Assembly: GCA_003049485.1 (NCBI GenBank)
Contig: PYST01000053.1
Coordinates: 92,069-156,068, forward strand
Origin: Ophioceras dolichostomum
Taxonomy: Eukaryota > Ascomycota > Sordariomycetes > Magnaporthales > Ophioceraceae
Direction of reading: 5' to 3'
Length of the DNA stretch: 64,000 nucleotides
Shown here: in pieces, positions 20,972 to 30,420 of the stretch
How positions within the stretch are numbered: the stretch's first letter is position 1
How the letters are laid out: each line of letters starts with the position of its first letter
Notes under the pieces: generated by a model
What the model was told of the DNA's origin: nothing
Seen by the model: the letters and a program-made list of their open reading frames with translations, nothing else
The model's database searches: none
Position numbers and translations under genes: made by a program

Positions 20972-22087
20972 CTAAGCGAGCATCTGTGCAGGCACCATCC
21001 CCTTCCCGTCGAACAAGACACCAGCCTTGCGCAGGATCTCCACGCACCGCTGCACCGTCGCCGGCTCCACCCCGTCCGTCGTCTCCGGGAACCGGACCGT
21101 CTCCAGCCACGCGCGGGCGTCCTCCTCGGAGTAGTCCAGCTCAGTACTAATATACGCGACGGCTTCCTCCTTGTTCTCGTTGAAGTGCTTGATGCCCCGA
21201 TCAAGCCTCCGCAGCAGGCCTGTGATTCTCTCGTCCCGCTTCTGTACTCCACCACCGCTCTCGCCACTTAGATTCAGAAGCGCCGTCGACGCGACGATCT
21301 TCCAACTGCTCCACGGAGTGTAGATCTCGCCGACGCGGCGGATCTCGCCCGAGTCGTAGTACCGCTTCGACGTGAAGTGCTCCCACATGAAGAAGTCGGC
21401 CTCGCCCGAGTTGACGGCCCCGCGCAGCTTCTCGAACGTGTGCAGCACCACAGTCGCCTGGTAGGCGTCGGCCTCGGGCGTGAGCCAGCCGCGCTGGTCG
21501 GCCAGCACGAAGCCCATCACGTAGCTGCCGGACCCGATGCGCGAGACGCCGATCTTGCCGCCTTTCAGGGAGTCGACTGACTCGATGTCTGGTCGCTCTG
21601 CTCCCGTTGAGATCGCCCAGCCTGTATTATTGTATGTTTAGTGCGTTGTTGTTGGACGGCTCAAGTGAGTCAGCACAGCGCACAGCACAGCATTCATAGG
21701 GATCTTTGTCCCCTTCTAACTAGGCCGTGTGTGAAGGGTCACTCCGTTTTGCGATTTGACTGGAGAGGTGGGTTAACCGGTGAAGTCAGGCAGGGCTGGC
21801 ATACAAAGCGGCGTCTCGACATAGGTACCGACAAGACGGTACCCGCCATCCCCCTCAACATCCTCCTTGCCCAGACCGGCGATCCAGCCCTCCGTGAGCC
21901 CTATGCCGATGTCGATCTCACCCGCCCGGATGGCCGTGACCATGTGACCGGTGCCAGATGGAAACGGGATCAGCTCGGCGTTCAGGCCGAAGTGCTTCTT
22001 CGCGAAGTAGAGCGGCGTCGAGAAGTGCTCTGGAACGTAGCCGATACGAAGCGGCGCGGAGGAGGAGGAGGGGGAAGAGGAGGCCAT
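20972..22087 (-). CDS. Periplasmic-binding-protein-like II protein (THI5/SsuA fold, Ca3427-like)
   Basis: Exons are complement 20972-21621 and 21805-22087, 310 aa. After a Ser-rich start, LRIGYVPEHFSTPLYFAKKH opens a type-II substrate-binding fold, with PFPSGTGHMVTAIRAGEIDI, GLTEGWIAG, DSLKGGKIGVSRIGSGSYVM (after the junction LC|W), FFMWEHFTSKRYYDSGEIRR and GEIYTPWSSW. The family includes NMT1/THI5 pyrimidine-precursor synthases and SsuA-type binding proteins. This subgroup lacks the THI5 Cys/His signature in the visible sequence and has no signal peptide, so it is probably a cytosolic small-molecule binder or an enzyme of unknown reaction. The ATG at 22087 was chosen; the frame extends upstream only to a GTG. 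The intron is GTATGC...TACAG. Confidence 0.8.
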
Positions 22088-22833
22088 GCTATGCGGTCTG
22101 GTCTGGTCTGGTCTTTGTTCTTTGCTTGGCAAGGCACTCTTAAAGGGTGTTGTCAAAGGCGCAAGATTCTTGCAGGACTGTTTCTTTTTGCTGCAAAGAA
22201 AAATCCCGCGTCGATTCTCTAGACGATGAGACGCAAAGCTGATAAAAGCAATTGGTTGACTCGTTCGCTCATTGAGCACATTAGAGCGCTATGTGCGAGC
22301 CAGTGCCCAACAACCCCAGTGCCCCCTGTGCCGCGGGGTCTCGACCACTGGCTAACAGTGGGGATTGGACCCTGATCCTGCGAGCCGTCAGCGCAAGCTC
22401 TACCCTGGACGGGCTGCGTTTTAGCCGCTGGCGGATGATCCGCCGTCGGGGGCAGTCGGCATGACGCAATGCGGGGAGCGTCGATCCCATCATGATCGTT
22501 GCCGTCAGTTTCGCGACGCCATGGCGATGGTTCTACAGTATGACTGAATGGATGAAAGGAAAGCCAAGATCTGCAGTGAAAGCTTGTTGCACGAGCAGCA
22601 CGTGGTGCCCGAGTGTTGGGGCCAACTGTAACGGGAGAAACCTAGCTTTTGCTAATGACGAAACCGCGACAGCAGAAATGTCGTTGCTCCATTGCCGTGG
22701 TGTAAACCGCAGATGTGACTGAGAATTTATTCCTATGATTTAATTGCGTGTCGATGTAAAAGCTCTAAATTTTGAAAACGAGCAATGGCCAGAGTCATCG
22801 TCAGACAGCTGTCGGTGGCGAAATTCACTCTCG
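22088..22833. other. Intergenic, with a tRNA-like relic
   Basis: No protein gene is seen. A 75-nt tRNA-like element at 22351-22425 is listed separately. Confidence 0.45.
22351..22425 (-). pseudogene. Possible tRNA-derived relic
   Basis: On the minus strand the ends GCTAAAA and TGTTAGC pair at six of seven positions over a 75-nt span, and AGCCCGTCCAGGGTAGAGC resembles a D-arm/A box. A TGCG/CGCA stem sits where the anticodon arm belongs. The T-arm is degenerate: GGTCCAATCC replaces GGTTCGAATCC and only three of five T-stem pairs remain, and the anticodon loop lacks U33. It is at best a decayed tRNA. Confidence 0.25.
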
Positions 22834-24288
22834 CTATGTCACCAGATTCAGCACCTCTCGCTCAATTATGCCGTCAGAGTCCCACTGCTCCATCTCCGCC
22901 TGCATAGCGCGGACTTTGCTCCTGTACTTCTCATCTTCGAGCACTTCTAACACTGCTCCCCTCACCTGATCGGCCGTCGGTCGTGCCGTCTGGAGGTTGA
23001 TCCCGATGCCCGACCAGGCGACGCGCTGCACGTTTGCCGGCTTCTCCTGGCCCTCTCCAGCAACGACGCAGGGGACGCCCGCGACGATGCCCTGAGTGAC
23101 GGCCCCGTATCCGCCGTTGTGCACCCAAACGTCCGCGTGCGGCAAGATAGCGCCGTATCGTAGGTAGTCGGCCGCCCGAGTGTTTGTGGGGATATCTGTG
23201 CCCGCGGGCAGCTCGCGGCCCTTGACGCCGAGAATGATGACCAGGACGACCCCGGGAAGGTCCGAGACGGCGTGCATGGTAGGGATAATGAGTTGGTTCG
23301 GGTCGATCTCGACCGTGCCCTGCGCCACGACGACGATCTTCTTCCGGGCCGGGTCGTCGCGCGGGAGCTCGGCGTTGGTGATGAACTCCTTCCACCATGG
23401 AATGCGCTCGCTCTCTTCCGCCGTCGTTGTTGTTGTGGTCGCACCAGGACGGCTAGAAGAAGAAGCGGACTTCCTAATCTGCGGCATGATCCCCACGAAC
23501 GTGAATCCATGCGGCCAGTCATCACGAGGGTATTCGAAACTCGGCAGTCCTATCTGCAGGATCGCCTCGTGGCAGGTGTAATTCGAGCCTGTGAGGAACG
23601 GCACTCCCGTGCCCCGCGGCGAGCCCGCCTCGCGTAGCTTGCTGTCCAAGTGCTCCGTCATGGGGCCCGCCATGGCGATCCACTTCTCCCACAAGGCCTC
23701 GCTCCTGGCCAGGCCTGCGGGCGACGGGTCGAACGGCTCAGAAAATACGAAGGGCGCTTGTCCCTTCGAACGGATCATCGGCGGCGTCACCGAGACGCAG
23801 AGCGAGCGGGGCTCCGGGACGCCGGGGGGAAGTGGAGCGCCGTACTTCATGGGGAGGATGCCGTACGCGAAGGCCTCGCAGACGATCACCACTTGGCGCG
23901 CACTACCCTGATCTGACCGATCGTGGAGGGCCGCAAGAGCTGCCTTGATACTCGCCCATTGGTCCGGGATGGTATCGAAGCATTGCGCGCGCGTCTCGAG
24001 CAGCGTCCGCTCGTGCCAGGGCAGCTCATGGTAGTTTGGCACAGGAGGGTTTGCGTCGAGGAGAATCGAGTCATTCAGGTCTGCTTTGCCCTGCAGCTGG
24101 AAGAACTCAACTCCGACGGACTCGATCCGGGCGCGGTGCGCTGTTGGGCCCAAGAATCCCACTGTCCAGCCCCTGTCGACCAGGGCGGCAGCCACGCTCA
24201 TCAGGGGAGTGAGGTGACCGGTCAGTGGATGGCAGACGATCAGCACAAACGGCTTGAGAGGGCCGCTTTCGGAAGATGCTGTCGCCAT
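22834..24288 (-). CDS. UDP-glycosyltransferase, GT1-like (MGT/UGT family)
   Basis: Single exon, 484 aa from the ATG at 24288. The same frame extends to an ATG at 24486, but the added 66 residues are Arg-rich and upstream of the first conserved strand, so the inner start is preferred. PFVLIVCHPLTGHLTPLMSV is the N-terminal Rossmann opening with its GH catalytic-histidine region. KIVVVAQGTVEIDPNQLIIP begins the C-terminal nucleotide-sugar domain, and DVWVHNGGYGAVTQGIVAGV with the following PCVVAGEGQEKPANVQRV is the donor-binding signature (HNGGYG, EKPANVQRV). Such enzymes glycosylate small lipophilic acceptors for detoxification or natural-product tailoring. The acceptor is unknown. Confidence 0.88.
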   Translation of the reverse strand: MATASSESGPLKPFVLIVCHPLTGHLTPLMSVAAALVDRGWTVGFLGPTAHRARIESVGVEFFQLQGKADLNDSILLDANPPVPNYHELPWHERTLLETRAQCFDTIPDQWASIKAALAALHDRSDQGSARQVVIVCEAFAYGILPMKYGAPLPPGVPEPRSLCVSVTPPMIRSKGQAPFVFSEPFDPSPAGLARSEALWEKWIAMAGPMTEHLDSKLREAGSPRGTGVPFLTGSNYTCHEAILQIGLPSFEYPRDDWPHGFTFVGIMPQIRKSASSSSRPGATTTTTTAEESERIPWWKEFITNAELPRDDPARKKIVVVAQGTVEIDPNQLIIPTMHAVSDLPGVVLVIILGVKGRELPAGTDIPTNTRAADYLRYGAILPHADVWVHNGGYGAVTQGIVAGVPCVVAGEGQEKPANVQRVAWSGIGINLQTARPTADQVRGAVLEVLEDEKYRSKVRAMQAEMEQWDSDGIIEREVLNLVT

Positions 24289-25630
24289 TGCGCTGCGCAA
24301 TCCTTGCCTCCTAGACCTTCTCGCCTGCCGCAGCGTGCCGCAGTCGCTCGTGTGGGCGACAAAAGTTGACGGTCGTCGTGCGAATGCGCGGATTGTCCCA
24401 CCCGGATTCCGCGGCGTGGTCCCCTTTTGGTGATCTGCAGCAGCTCTGGAATTTGTCAGGAGCTTCATTTCAGGGGTGCTGTGCATGTGCCACGTGACTC
24501 AACCTTCCAACTTCTACCAACATGGCAGCCAGCTCCCTTCTCAGCTAAATGCAGATATCACGCACTCCGGTTAGGTTTCTGCCACAAGTTGAGCCTCAAT
24601 CCAATATTGCAGTACTACCAACATGACTTCAGGCATGACGAGGCGGAGCACAATGCTCGTCGAGGTCTTGCCCTTACGCATCAGTCGGATTGGCCTGCCC
24701 CGCAAGTTGGCAGGCGGCCTGGGCAGGCAATGTGAATCGGGCAAGGGAGCGTCCCCGGCCGACAGGGGTTCCAAATCCGGACGATTTCCATGCCGTGTAT
24801 TCATGCCCGAGCCTTGCGAAGACCGCACTCCGCCCCGTGTGAAGGGATCTCAAGGCATGGGAGGCGGGCCAGTGACGGTTGCGGATGTCCGGCGCAGGAG
24901 CACTATTTCGCATCATCGCTATCCACGATGCAACCTTTGCTAATCTCCCGTTAAGGATATAACATGAATGCGCTGTATACAATTTGCGTTGATCCGTAGT
25001 GATCAGCCCTAGACCCCGGTCATCATCTGAATATTATCACAGTCTCGGTCAAAACAATCAGTTGGTCGACATATGCGCTCCCAACAAAGAGGGCAATGGC
25101 CGTCAAGATGAGTCGCCACCAGGATCCCCGGGATCCCAAGAGAATAACAAAAGAACCGATTGTTGTTATTCATGCGAAGAAGACATGGCTTCGTGTTGGT
25201 CTCGACTCTCGGAGCCGCGGACACCAGTCGACTGAGGCGATAATACCTCCCTTTACAGAACGGACAAGATGCGTCTTGTTCGGGTGATGAATATGAAGGT
25301 AACTGCAGTCACCAGCAGAACGGTTCATGATACTGACGAGCGGATAGCTCCATCCCCCTATTATCCACCTGCAAGTCTTCGGTTTCCCTTCCAATGATAC
25401 CGGAAGGTCATGTGTCGAACCAGGGCCTCCTTTATATATAAACTCCAGTCCTCGCCACTCTCCTAACCCTTAGTTTCTATCTCCTCCAAGGTTTCGCCGT
25501 ATTTATCACGCCTCACCCCTCCAGCTTCGATCACAGATTCGCGTATCAACCTACTAGGTACCTACCTACCCAGCTATCCACCACCCCGTACATCTTGTAT
25601 TCTTAACCCACACCTCAACACAACACTCTC
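24289..25630. other. Intergenic, no gene recognised
   Basis: Divergent upstream region of the glycosyltransferase and the CVNH gene. Short open frames have no recognisable motif. A TATA-like element is listed separately. Confidence 0.45.
25431..25440 (+). promoter_or_regulatory. TATA-like element upstream of the CVNH gene
   Basis: TTTATATATA followed by AAACTCC lies about 190 bp before the ATG and just ahead of a pyrimidine-rich leader. Confidence 0.35.
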
Positions 25631-26435
25631 ATGATGGATTTCCGCACACTCACCGTGTTCCTTCTCTCGGCCGCCTCCTTGGCTTCCGGCCTCGTCGTCC
25701 AAGCGACGTGGGCCTGGCTTCATATCTCGTTGCAACGTGCCCATCGCCGTCCAGCCGTATGATGCACCGACCGAGACGTACCTCTTAGCTGACTGCATCT
25801 ATCCCGGCATGGATCCTAAGTTTATTTACGGGCCTGGCAGTGTACTTTCTCTCAAGGACTGCCTCGCCAATGTCAATGGTCAGATGGTCTGGCGTGAAGG
25901 GTAAGAGCTCCCTTCCCCATCCCCATCCTAGGAATACAATCCCACCCACGTCACATTATTCCAAGGGTGCCACTAGTAACTAGTACTACGCGGCTGCGTC
26001 CCATCACTCATCCATGCTAATCCTATATTTATGTCGACAGCGGCGGGGCATTCGGCTCTTGCTCCGGTTGCAAGCAACGGGGGGCGGGGCAGAGGGGTTT
26101 CCTCGATTGTAACGGTAAAAACGATGCCGGCGGCCTCGTGAAATCCACTGTCGATCTCGGTAAGTGCCTACCTACCCTGAGCAGGCCAACATATCAGCCT
26201 AGGCACCCAGGCACGCAGGTGCCCGCAGGTACCGAGGCACTTTATCATACCTTCCTAGGTTAGTAGCGTAGCCTTAGGAGCTGGATTGGTGACTAACATG
26301 ATGCACGGTAAACCGCTTCTAGAGGAGAATATCTACGTCGACTCAACCGGCCTTCTCGGCTGCTTTGGAATAACGGCCAAGAAGACCCATGATGAGATAG
26401 CCGGGCCTCATTACATGTATGGCTCACCCAAATGA
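25631..26435 (+). pseudogene. Secreted cyanovirin-N homology (CVNH) lectin-like gene with a frameshift after the signal peptide
   Basis: The ATG at 25631 opens a signal peptide (MMDFRTLTVFLLSAASLASG...VQA), but that frame stops at 25764-25766 (TGA). One base over, the mature CVNH fold begins with GPGFISRCNVPIAV and YLLADCIYPG, and continues with SLKDCLANVNGQMVW to 25900. Exon 2 (26041-26159) gives GGAFGSCSGCK and FLDCNGKNDAG; exon 3 (26323-26435) gives ENIYVDSTGLLGCFG. Both introns have clean GTAAGA/GACAG and GTAAGT/TCTAG signals and preserve the mature frame. Spacing of Cys pairs and the SLKDCLANVNG strand fit CVNH carbohydrate-binding domains. No intron of plausible size can reconcile the two frames, so this is a mutated gene or a one-base sequence error. 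Confidence 0.65.
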
Positions 26436-27168
26436 TGGTTCGTCGAATGGTCGTACTCGCTTCGCTATTTCATGTTGGCTCAGAGAGGCCCAGGAAAATG
26501 GTGCTTCCGTATAGTGAGCGTGAGGCATTGGATATGGCAATGTCGTTGGTTTCTTACTCTTTCATGGCTTGAAGCTTCCAGCACTTTACAAATATTACTA
26601 CTGGCTCCTCATCCCGATCCCGCTTGTTTGGCCTTCAGCAATTCTATGTCCATCCGTGACCAGCCCCTTCTTGCTCATGTTAGCGGTGTCTTTGGATGTC
26701 AAATGGGCAGTAGTGATTACTCTGCGAATCCTTGGCTTCATAGGCTTTCTCCTCAGTTCTACCTTAGGACTGAAGCTTCGGACAAAATCCCGGTTGGTGA
26801 GAGATTGCATCATGGCGCGCTGGGGAATGTCTCTGCTTCTCCCCTGTTATATCTAAAATGTAGATCTAGTAAGGTAGTGTGTTGTTTAAACTCCTATCTC
26901 GGCTTTCGGGAGCCTGCAGAGTAGAAATTGTGGTTTCGTTTGCTTCAAACAGCAAGAAACGTAAGGGGCTGGTCCATTGGTCCATAAGTGCAGACGGCCC
27001 CATCGCCATATGCGGGAGGCCGTCCAGAACGTGATATCAGCACCATTGGACCAATCATTGCCATTCGACGACCAGCAGAGCCGCAGATGGGCCAGCATAT
27101 TCTTCAAGCTCACTCTCAACGGCCACACATTCTCGTGGAAATGTCTTTTAGGGACGACTTGAGCCGTT
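26436..27168. other. Intergenic, no gene recognised
   Basis: An ATG-less hydrophobic frame at 26.57-26.86 kb was not considered a gene. The region is probably the 3' UTR of the CVNH gene plus the promoter of the deaminase gene. Confidence 0.4.
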
Positions 27169-29108
27169 ATGGCGGCAGCTCAGTTGCCCATCTGGAAAGA
27201 CCCCGAGACTCAAAGGGGCTTCCATCAGTCAACTTTCAGATTGGCGGGATTGGCGAGAGACACCAGTCTGCGGGAGCTGGGGACGCCGCCGCCCCCTGAC
27301 GACACTGACTATACTCTGAGTCGAGATGACGAGCTAAAGCTGGCTAATCACGTTGCGTTCCTCGCCCAGACGCACGAAGGGGTAGAAACTATTTCGGGAG
27401 TATGCCTTGAGGAGACCGGAGGTGGCCTCATTATCCGGCTGGCCAGCAACGAGGCTCCTAAGCGGGACACCATAGCTACCATCCAAAACATCATGGACGG
27501 TGTTAGCAGGTATGCGAGCCAGGGTAAGGAGTTCGCTACCATTTATTCCCAAACTCTGCAACAATGCTAACAGAGAGGACTCCTAAAGAGGCTGGGATGA
27601 ACCGGGGCGCCTTCTTGGAGGTAACACTCGAACAAGTCCTCAAACTGGGAGAATCACGGATCATGGGGCGCATCAGACCCGAGTGGCACAACCCTCCGGC
27701 CTACCGCAAGAAGAAACCTCCGCTCTCGACCCAGTTGGCCGACATCTGGCAGACGCTCAGGCCGCTCAGGCGCCGATTCCCTGAGACAGGCAAAGCCCTA
27801 GAGAATCTGCTGGAACGGCTGCAGAGCTTCGAAGCCCGAAAGCCACAAGCGAGTCTTGCGACTATCGTCCAGGCAGCCTTCCAGGCTTCGGCTTCCCCGC
27901 CGTCCGCGAACGTCAAGTCCTTAGCCGCCAAAATCAATTCGTGCGGATCCCTTGGAGAGCTCGCCGATAGCCGTGCAGTACGTGAGGTGGACCAGCTAGG
28001 TCGGTACTTCAGCCTTTGTAGAGACCTAGCAGTATTAGGGCGTCACTACCGGCATTTGCTCCGCAAGATCGAGGTCCGGTGTTGTGAGCGGTTTGCTCCG
28101 AGGACCCCTCTCGGCGCCCCAGAGTTCGTAAGCTGTCACGTTCACGCTGAAGTGCAGCTAGTTCTATGGTATGAGAGAAACGACACATACCCTCCACCCA
28201 GAGCAATCGGCTGCAGCAAGTCTGCTTGCTTCTTGTGTTGCTCTCTCATTACCAAAACGGGCTACGTCGTCTCGAGCACGCATGGAAAGCTCTATCCCCA
28301 GTGGACTCTTCCGGATATCACCATCGAGAGGAACAAGGCTCTGCACCTTCGCTGGGTCATAGACGAAATACATGAAGAGGTCAAGAGACACAGCGATCGA
28401 CAACATATCAACAAGAGCCCGACAAAACCTGAGAGTGTCGCTGAATCGTACTTGTCTGGGCCGTCGACTCCTACACAACTCTCACAGACGATACTACAGT
28501 CCGACTTCCCACCGAGAAGCCCGTCCGCGTCACAAGCGTCCCCCACATCCCCAGAGGCCGTCCGAGAGCCTAGCGGTATTGGATTGCCGCTGCAGCTCCC
28601 GGATACCCAACAAAAGGAAACTAGGCCGACCGATGGCTCGAACGACTTGAGGGAAGATGACACCCAAGCTCCAAGTTCAGCCATGGCCTCCGAAATAGCA
28701 TCGACCGTCCACTTGGAGGAGGACGACCTCCATGAGCCTTTTGTGCATCATCTGGTCGAGAACGCGACCCCAAACTTCATCCTCCATCTCGGCCACCTCA
28801 CGCTGCTAATCGACTGCTCCTCTGTGTCAGTCGGTCGTCTGACAGTCTCTCGGGCCCCGAAAACGACCCCGCAGGATGCGAAGGCGGAGGCGGAGGCTGG
28901 CGTCGGCCCGGTTCTGATACGCGCCATCGATGTCCCTACGACCAAGGAACTCAACGTGGACTGTCCAGTCGGATCAGACGTCCTTAAGTATCAGATGATA
29001 TGCTTCGACGGGATCACTGTCGACATCGAGGTTCTTTGGGGCATCTACCCGGGCTGGAAAGAGGTTGGGAAGGGGCTTGAGAGGAGAGTCGCAACGGGGA
29101 TGGCGTAG
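27169..29108 (+). CDS. OTT_1508-like nucleic acid deaminase domain protein
   Basis: Exons are 27169-27523 and 27574-29108, 629 aa. The 50-nt intron (GTAAGG, branch GCTAAC, acceptor CAG) joins as G|AG. The N-terminal half is helical, with ELKLANHVAFLAQTHEGVET and YRKKKPPLSTQLADIWQTLR. The deaminase core is CHVHAEVQLVLWYE with the Zn/catalytic HAE (about H309-E311), then AIGCSKSACFLCCSLITKTG with CxxC (about C337-C340) and a further Cys at 341, then THGKLYPQWTLPD. This H-x-E plus CxxC arrangement is the zinc-binding signature of the cytidine-deaminase-like superfamily, and the wording matches the fungal OTT_1508-like clade. The C-terminal ~230 residues are Ser/Pro/Asp-rich, then beta-rich (FILHLGHLTLLIDCS, KYQMICFDGITVDIE). 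The substrate is unknown. No signal peptide. Confidence 0.78.
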
Positions 29109-29347
29109 GCAGGGCATATGAGGACCAGAATGTTTCAAGACAATGATACTAGGGTGAAGGGGGTGAAAATTGGATCTAGGTACTAATTAATATTTGCTCC
29201 GACTTCTGTCCTACTGGGTTTCAAGTGTCCCTAATTCTGAGAATCCTTAGTACCTAGTACTAGTACTCGAACACAACACAATGCTCTGTGCTAGCCTGCA
29301 GACAAAAGCCGTAGTTAGGAGGCCTCATACACTATCGAGAATAGACG

Positions 29348-29626
29348 CTATTTCTCAGTTTCCACCTCACGTCCGTCCTCGTATGTAATTGTAAGCAGCA
29401 TTTTCAGCTGTGCAGACTTCTTCGGGTCTGCTCTAGGCGGGAGTGGCGGAAGACCACACTGCACCACCCTCGGACGGCCGGCATAGTCCAACCAGACGTC
29501 ACCAATCTTGATCCTCGTCAGTGTCATTGAGCAGGAATCCTGGCCAACTGCTCCGGCGATGTTTCCTTCGAAAACATCGTCTCCTAAGTGGACCTCGACT
29601 CGTTGCCCTGTGATGAAGCCGTCCAT
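29348..29626 (-). CDS. Hypothetical 92-aa protein
   Basis: A single frame from ATG 29626 to TAG 29348, convergent with the deaminase gene 239 bp away. It starts MDGFITGQRVEVHLGDDVFE and continues GNIAGAVGQDSCSMTLTRIK; the alternation suggests a small beta-barrel (SH3/Tudor-like) fold. The C-terminus is charged (YEDGREVETEK). No family is recognised. The length and composition make it plausible but unproven. Confidence 0.45.
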   Translation of the reverse strand: MDGFITGQRVEVHLGDDVFEGNIAGAVGQDSCSMTLTRIKIGDVWLDYAGRPRVVQCGLPPLPPRADPKKSAQLKMLLTITYEDGREVETEK

Positions 29627-30420
29627 AATGACGGAGGTTGGCGACGGAAGTTGGTTTAGTGAAATAACTTCTATTGTAAGAGCTGTGTGGGTGGAAGGCG
29701 AGCTAACACGGATGATTAAAAGTTCGGGAGGATGTGTTAATTTACAGTGGAACCGACAATACTATGTCGAATGCAATAGTTCGTATCATGTACTGCTTTG
29801 TTACAATCGGTCGCTTTGAAGTTAAAACTATGGGGATTGTCCAACTATTCCCAAACAATGCGACCAAAATTTGTTGCTCTTTGTTGTAGATAACTTCCAT
29901 AGTACTCAATTTTCATTGTGGTGGTCCGCAAATACGTAGTGGTTGTGGTGAGATAGAGCATCTTGCCATGCTCCGTCACTTGGCCATCAACTAAGCTCTG
30001 GGAATTGATGATTGCGCGCCCCTCTGAGTTACTGGTCTTTATTAGGGGCGTCATGAGGAATAGGGATTGATGTTCTCACGCCTACTAGTACCCTGCCTAG
30101 GTAGTTACCCTTTCGTCTACCTAATTCGCACCAAAATGGTTAGATTATCTTGAGGTTCTTCTTGCGTCCGTGGCAGATCACGGCCCGCCAAGGAATCAGA
30201 ACGGGATACCAGATGGGTATGTAGGTGCCCACCTAGCCTTCCTCAATGGTGGGGTTTGGCTTAGGTAACTCGCACCTGTGTGGGACTTCATGTGGCCACG
30301 CACGATCCCGGCGCCCCGCGACGGAGCTTCCTACAATTTCGTATCAACTTGTGTTTGACACCCCCTCATGTCCCTCAAACCTAGCATCTTTCAAGGTGAA
30401 TCGATAGTCGCCTAAACGCC
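29627..30420. other. Intergenic, SRP54 upstream region
   Basis: No gene is seen. The stretch is AT-rich until about 30.1 kb, and the last 300 bp are the SRP54 promoter and leader. Confidence 0.45.

Noticed and set aside
15164..24288. Oxygenase, PBP2-like and glycosyltransferase genes as one biosynthetic cluster
   Set aside because: They are separated by 0.7-2.1 kb, with no backbone enzyme, transporter or regulator and no family logic linking them.
26569..26856. Hydrophobic 95-codon frame resembling a membrane protein
   Set aside because: It lacks an ATG at its start and has no transcript-like signals; T-rich DNA readily gives hydrophobic codons.
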